From CAVWCQ01 sp963753545 (lineage in GTDB: Bacteria; Chloroflexota; Anaerolineae; Aggregatilineales; Aggregatilineaceae), in assembly GCA_963753545.1 (NCBI GenBank), contig CAVWCQ010000008.1, positions 372,001 through 436,000 of the forward strand: a stretch of DNA of 64,000 nt. The letters run 5' to 3'. The notes under the pieces are model-generated. The model did not search any database. It had not been told where the DNA came from and saw only the letters and a program-made list of their open reading frames with translations. This document shows, piece after piece, positions 63,538 through 64,000 of this stretch (its first letter is position 1; the number at the start of each line of letters is the position of its first letter). A program made the translations under genes and the position numbers.

Positions 63538-64000
63538 GTGGCAACCAAACTCCCTAATGTAACCAGTCCTCCCTGGGGGACAAACGCCAAGCGGATTGTG
63601 TCGCTGATCATGCTCATTCTGTTTTTCCTGATCGCGCGCAAAGTCAGCGGAAGGGCGTGGTCGACCATCATTATCGCGATGGTGCTGGCCTATTTGCTGT
63701 CGCCGCTGGTGACGTTCTTTGAAAAGCGGCTTGATGCGATCAAAAGCCCTGGGACGCGGCGCACCATCGCCGTCCTGCTGTCGTGGCTGGTGATGCTTGC
63801 CGTTATGGCCCTTATTCTGGGCCTGATTATCCCGGCGATGCTCACCCAGGTGCGCCAGCTTGCATCCGATCTGCCAGACCTCGTGCAGAATTTCCAGGGT
63901 GATCTCGAAAAACGCCTGAGCAAGCCGATTTATGTAGGGGATCGCGTCATCATCCCCTGGGCAGAAATCCAAAGTGCCATCGGTGGAGGAAACGGCCAGG
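63538..64000 (+). CDS. AI-2E family transporter (PerM-like), 3' truncated
   Basis: The frame is open to the window end, so only the first 154 residues are present. The GTG at 63538 follows AAGGGG. After a short N-terminus, membrane helices appear: KRIVSLIMLILFFLIAR, WSTIIIAMVLAYLLSPLVTF and TIAVLLSWLVMLAVMALILG. Next come LIIPAMLTQVRQLASDLPDL and VQNFQGDLEKRL, the standard N-terminal half of the AI-2E transporter / UPF0118 family. The substrate is not certain for the family. Confidence 0.88.
   Translation, partial: MATKLPNVTSPPWGTNAKRIVSLIMLILFFLIARKVSGRAWSTIIIAMVLAYLLSPLVTFFEKRLDAIKSPGTRRTIAVLLSWLVMLAVMALILGLIIPAMLTQVRQLASDLPDLVQNFQGDLEKRLSKPIYVGDRVIIPWAEIQSAIGGGNGQ

Noticed and set aside
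63400..63972. Open frame of 190 codons on the minus strand at the right end
   Set aside because: It is antisense to the AI-2E transporter gene, which is clear on the plus strand but runs off the window.
1..64000. CRISPR arrays, rRNA genes, prophage or integrative elements
   Set aside because: No regularly spaced direct repeats, rRNA signatures, integrase or structural phage genes were seen on either strand.

Overview
The window reads like part of a chromosome from a member of the Chloroflexota, most likely class Anaerolineae. This is inferred from gene content, not from a marker gene. The clues are a nuoA-H-J-K-L-M-M-N block with two nuoM genes, FemAB-type peptidoglycan bridge enzymes, many secreted proteins with short Thr/Pro-rich linkers, an archaeal/eukaryal-type prolyl-tRNA synthetase, and an F-type ATP synthase membrane block. 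The DNA is GC-rich apart from a few AT-rich patches. Most genes have a clear Shine-Dalgarno site. No rRNA, tRNA, CRISPR array or prophage was seen.

Layout. 1-5.6 kb: a partial lipase-family hydrolase, a GT39-type glycosyltransferase and two translationally coupled secreted FecR/cysteine-repeat proteins. 5.7-11 kb: a conserved small protein, two FemAB-type aminoacyl transferases (the second in an operon with a GNAT and a macro-domain protein) and a membrane-anchored protein. 11-21.8 kb: the membrane arm of complex I, ended by a clear terminator. 21.9-32.3 kb: secreted beta-propeller/SH3 and DUF4097-like proteins, a P-loop kinase, an orphan antitoxin, proS, a GYD protein, a methyltransferase and an S41 peptidase. 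32.4-35.7 kb: a compact operon of secreted esterase, MazG, a macro-like/TIR-like fusion and a LOG protein. This is the best candidate for an undescribed nucleotide/NAD-centred system. 35.8-43.9 kb: an AAA+ ATPase, two paralogous lipoproteins with different C-terminal domains (LysM and lamin tail), a multi-PAS histidine kinase and a metallo-beta-lactamase-fold protein. 44-50.5 kb: a candidate small RNA, polysaccharide initiation genes, murE, a patatin and a PIN toxin-antitoxin pair. 50.5-53.6 kb: ATP synthase a, c and b/delta subunits with repeated AtpZ-like proteins. 53.7-64 kb: a double thioredoxin, Uma2, two SUKH proteins, rpsO-pnp, a REP-associated transposase with its REP elements, a tandem-NYN protein and the start of an AI-2E transporter.

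Three families of short intergenic repeats are scattered through the window: GTAG-headed REP palindromes that match those around the transposase, a longer family of paired palindromes with changing stem sequences, and a direct repeat with an ACCGCGGAGA core.

Quality warning. About 16 genes are split by single-base insertions or deletions, including essential ones (proS, pnp, nuoH, nuoK, nuoL). Protein homology carries on across each break, so these are most simply sequencing or assembly errors. Such genes are listed as one CDS with the break positions. Family names come from recognising motifs in translated sequence; no database search was run.
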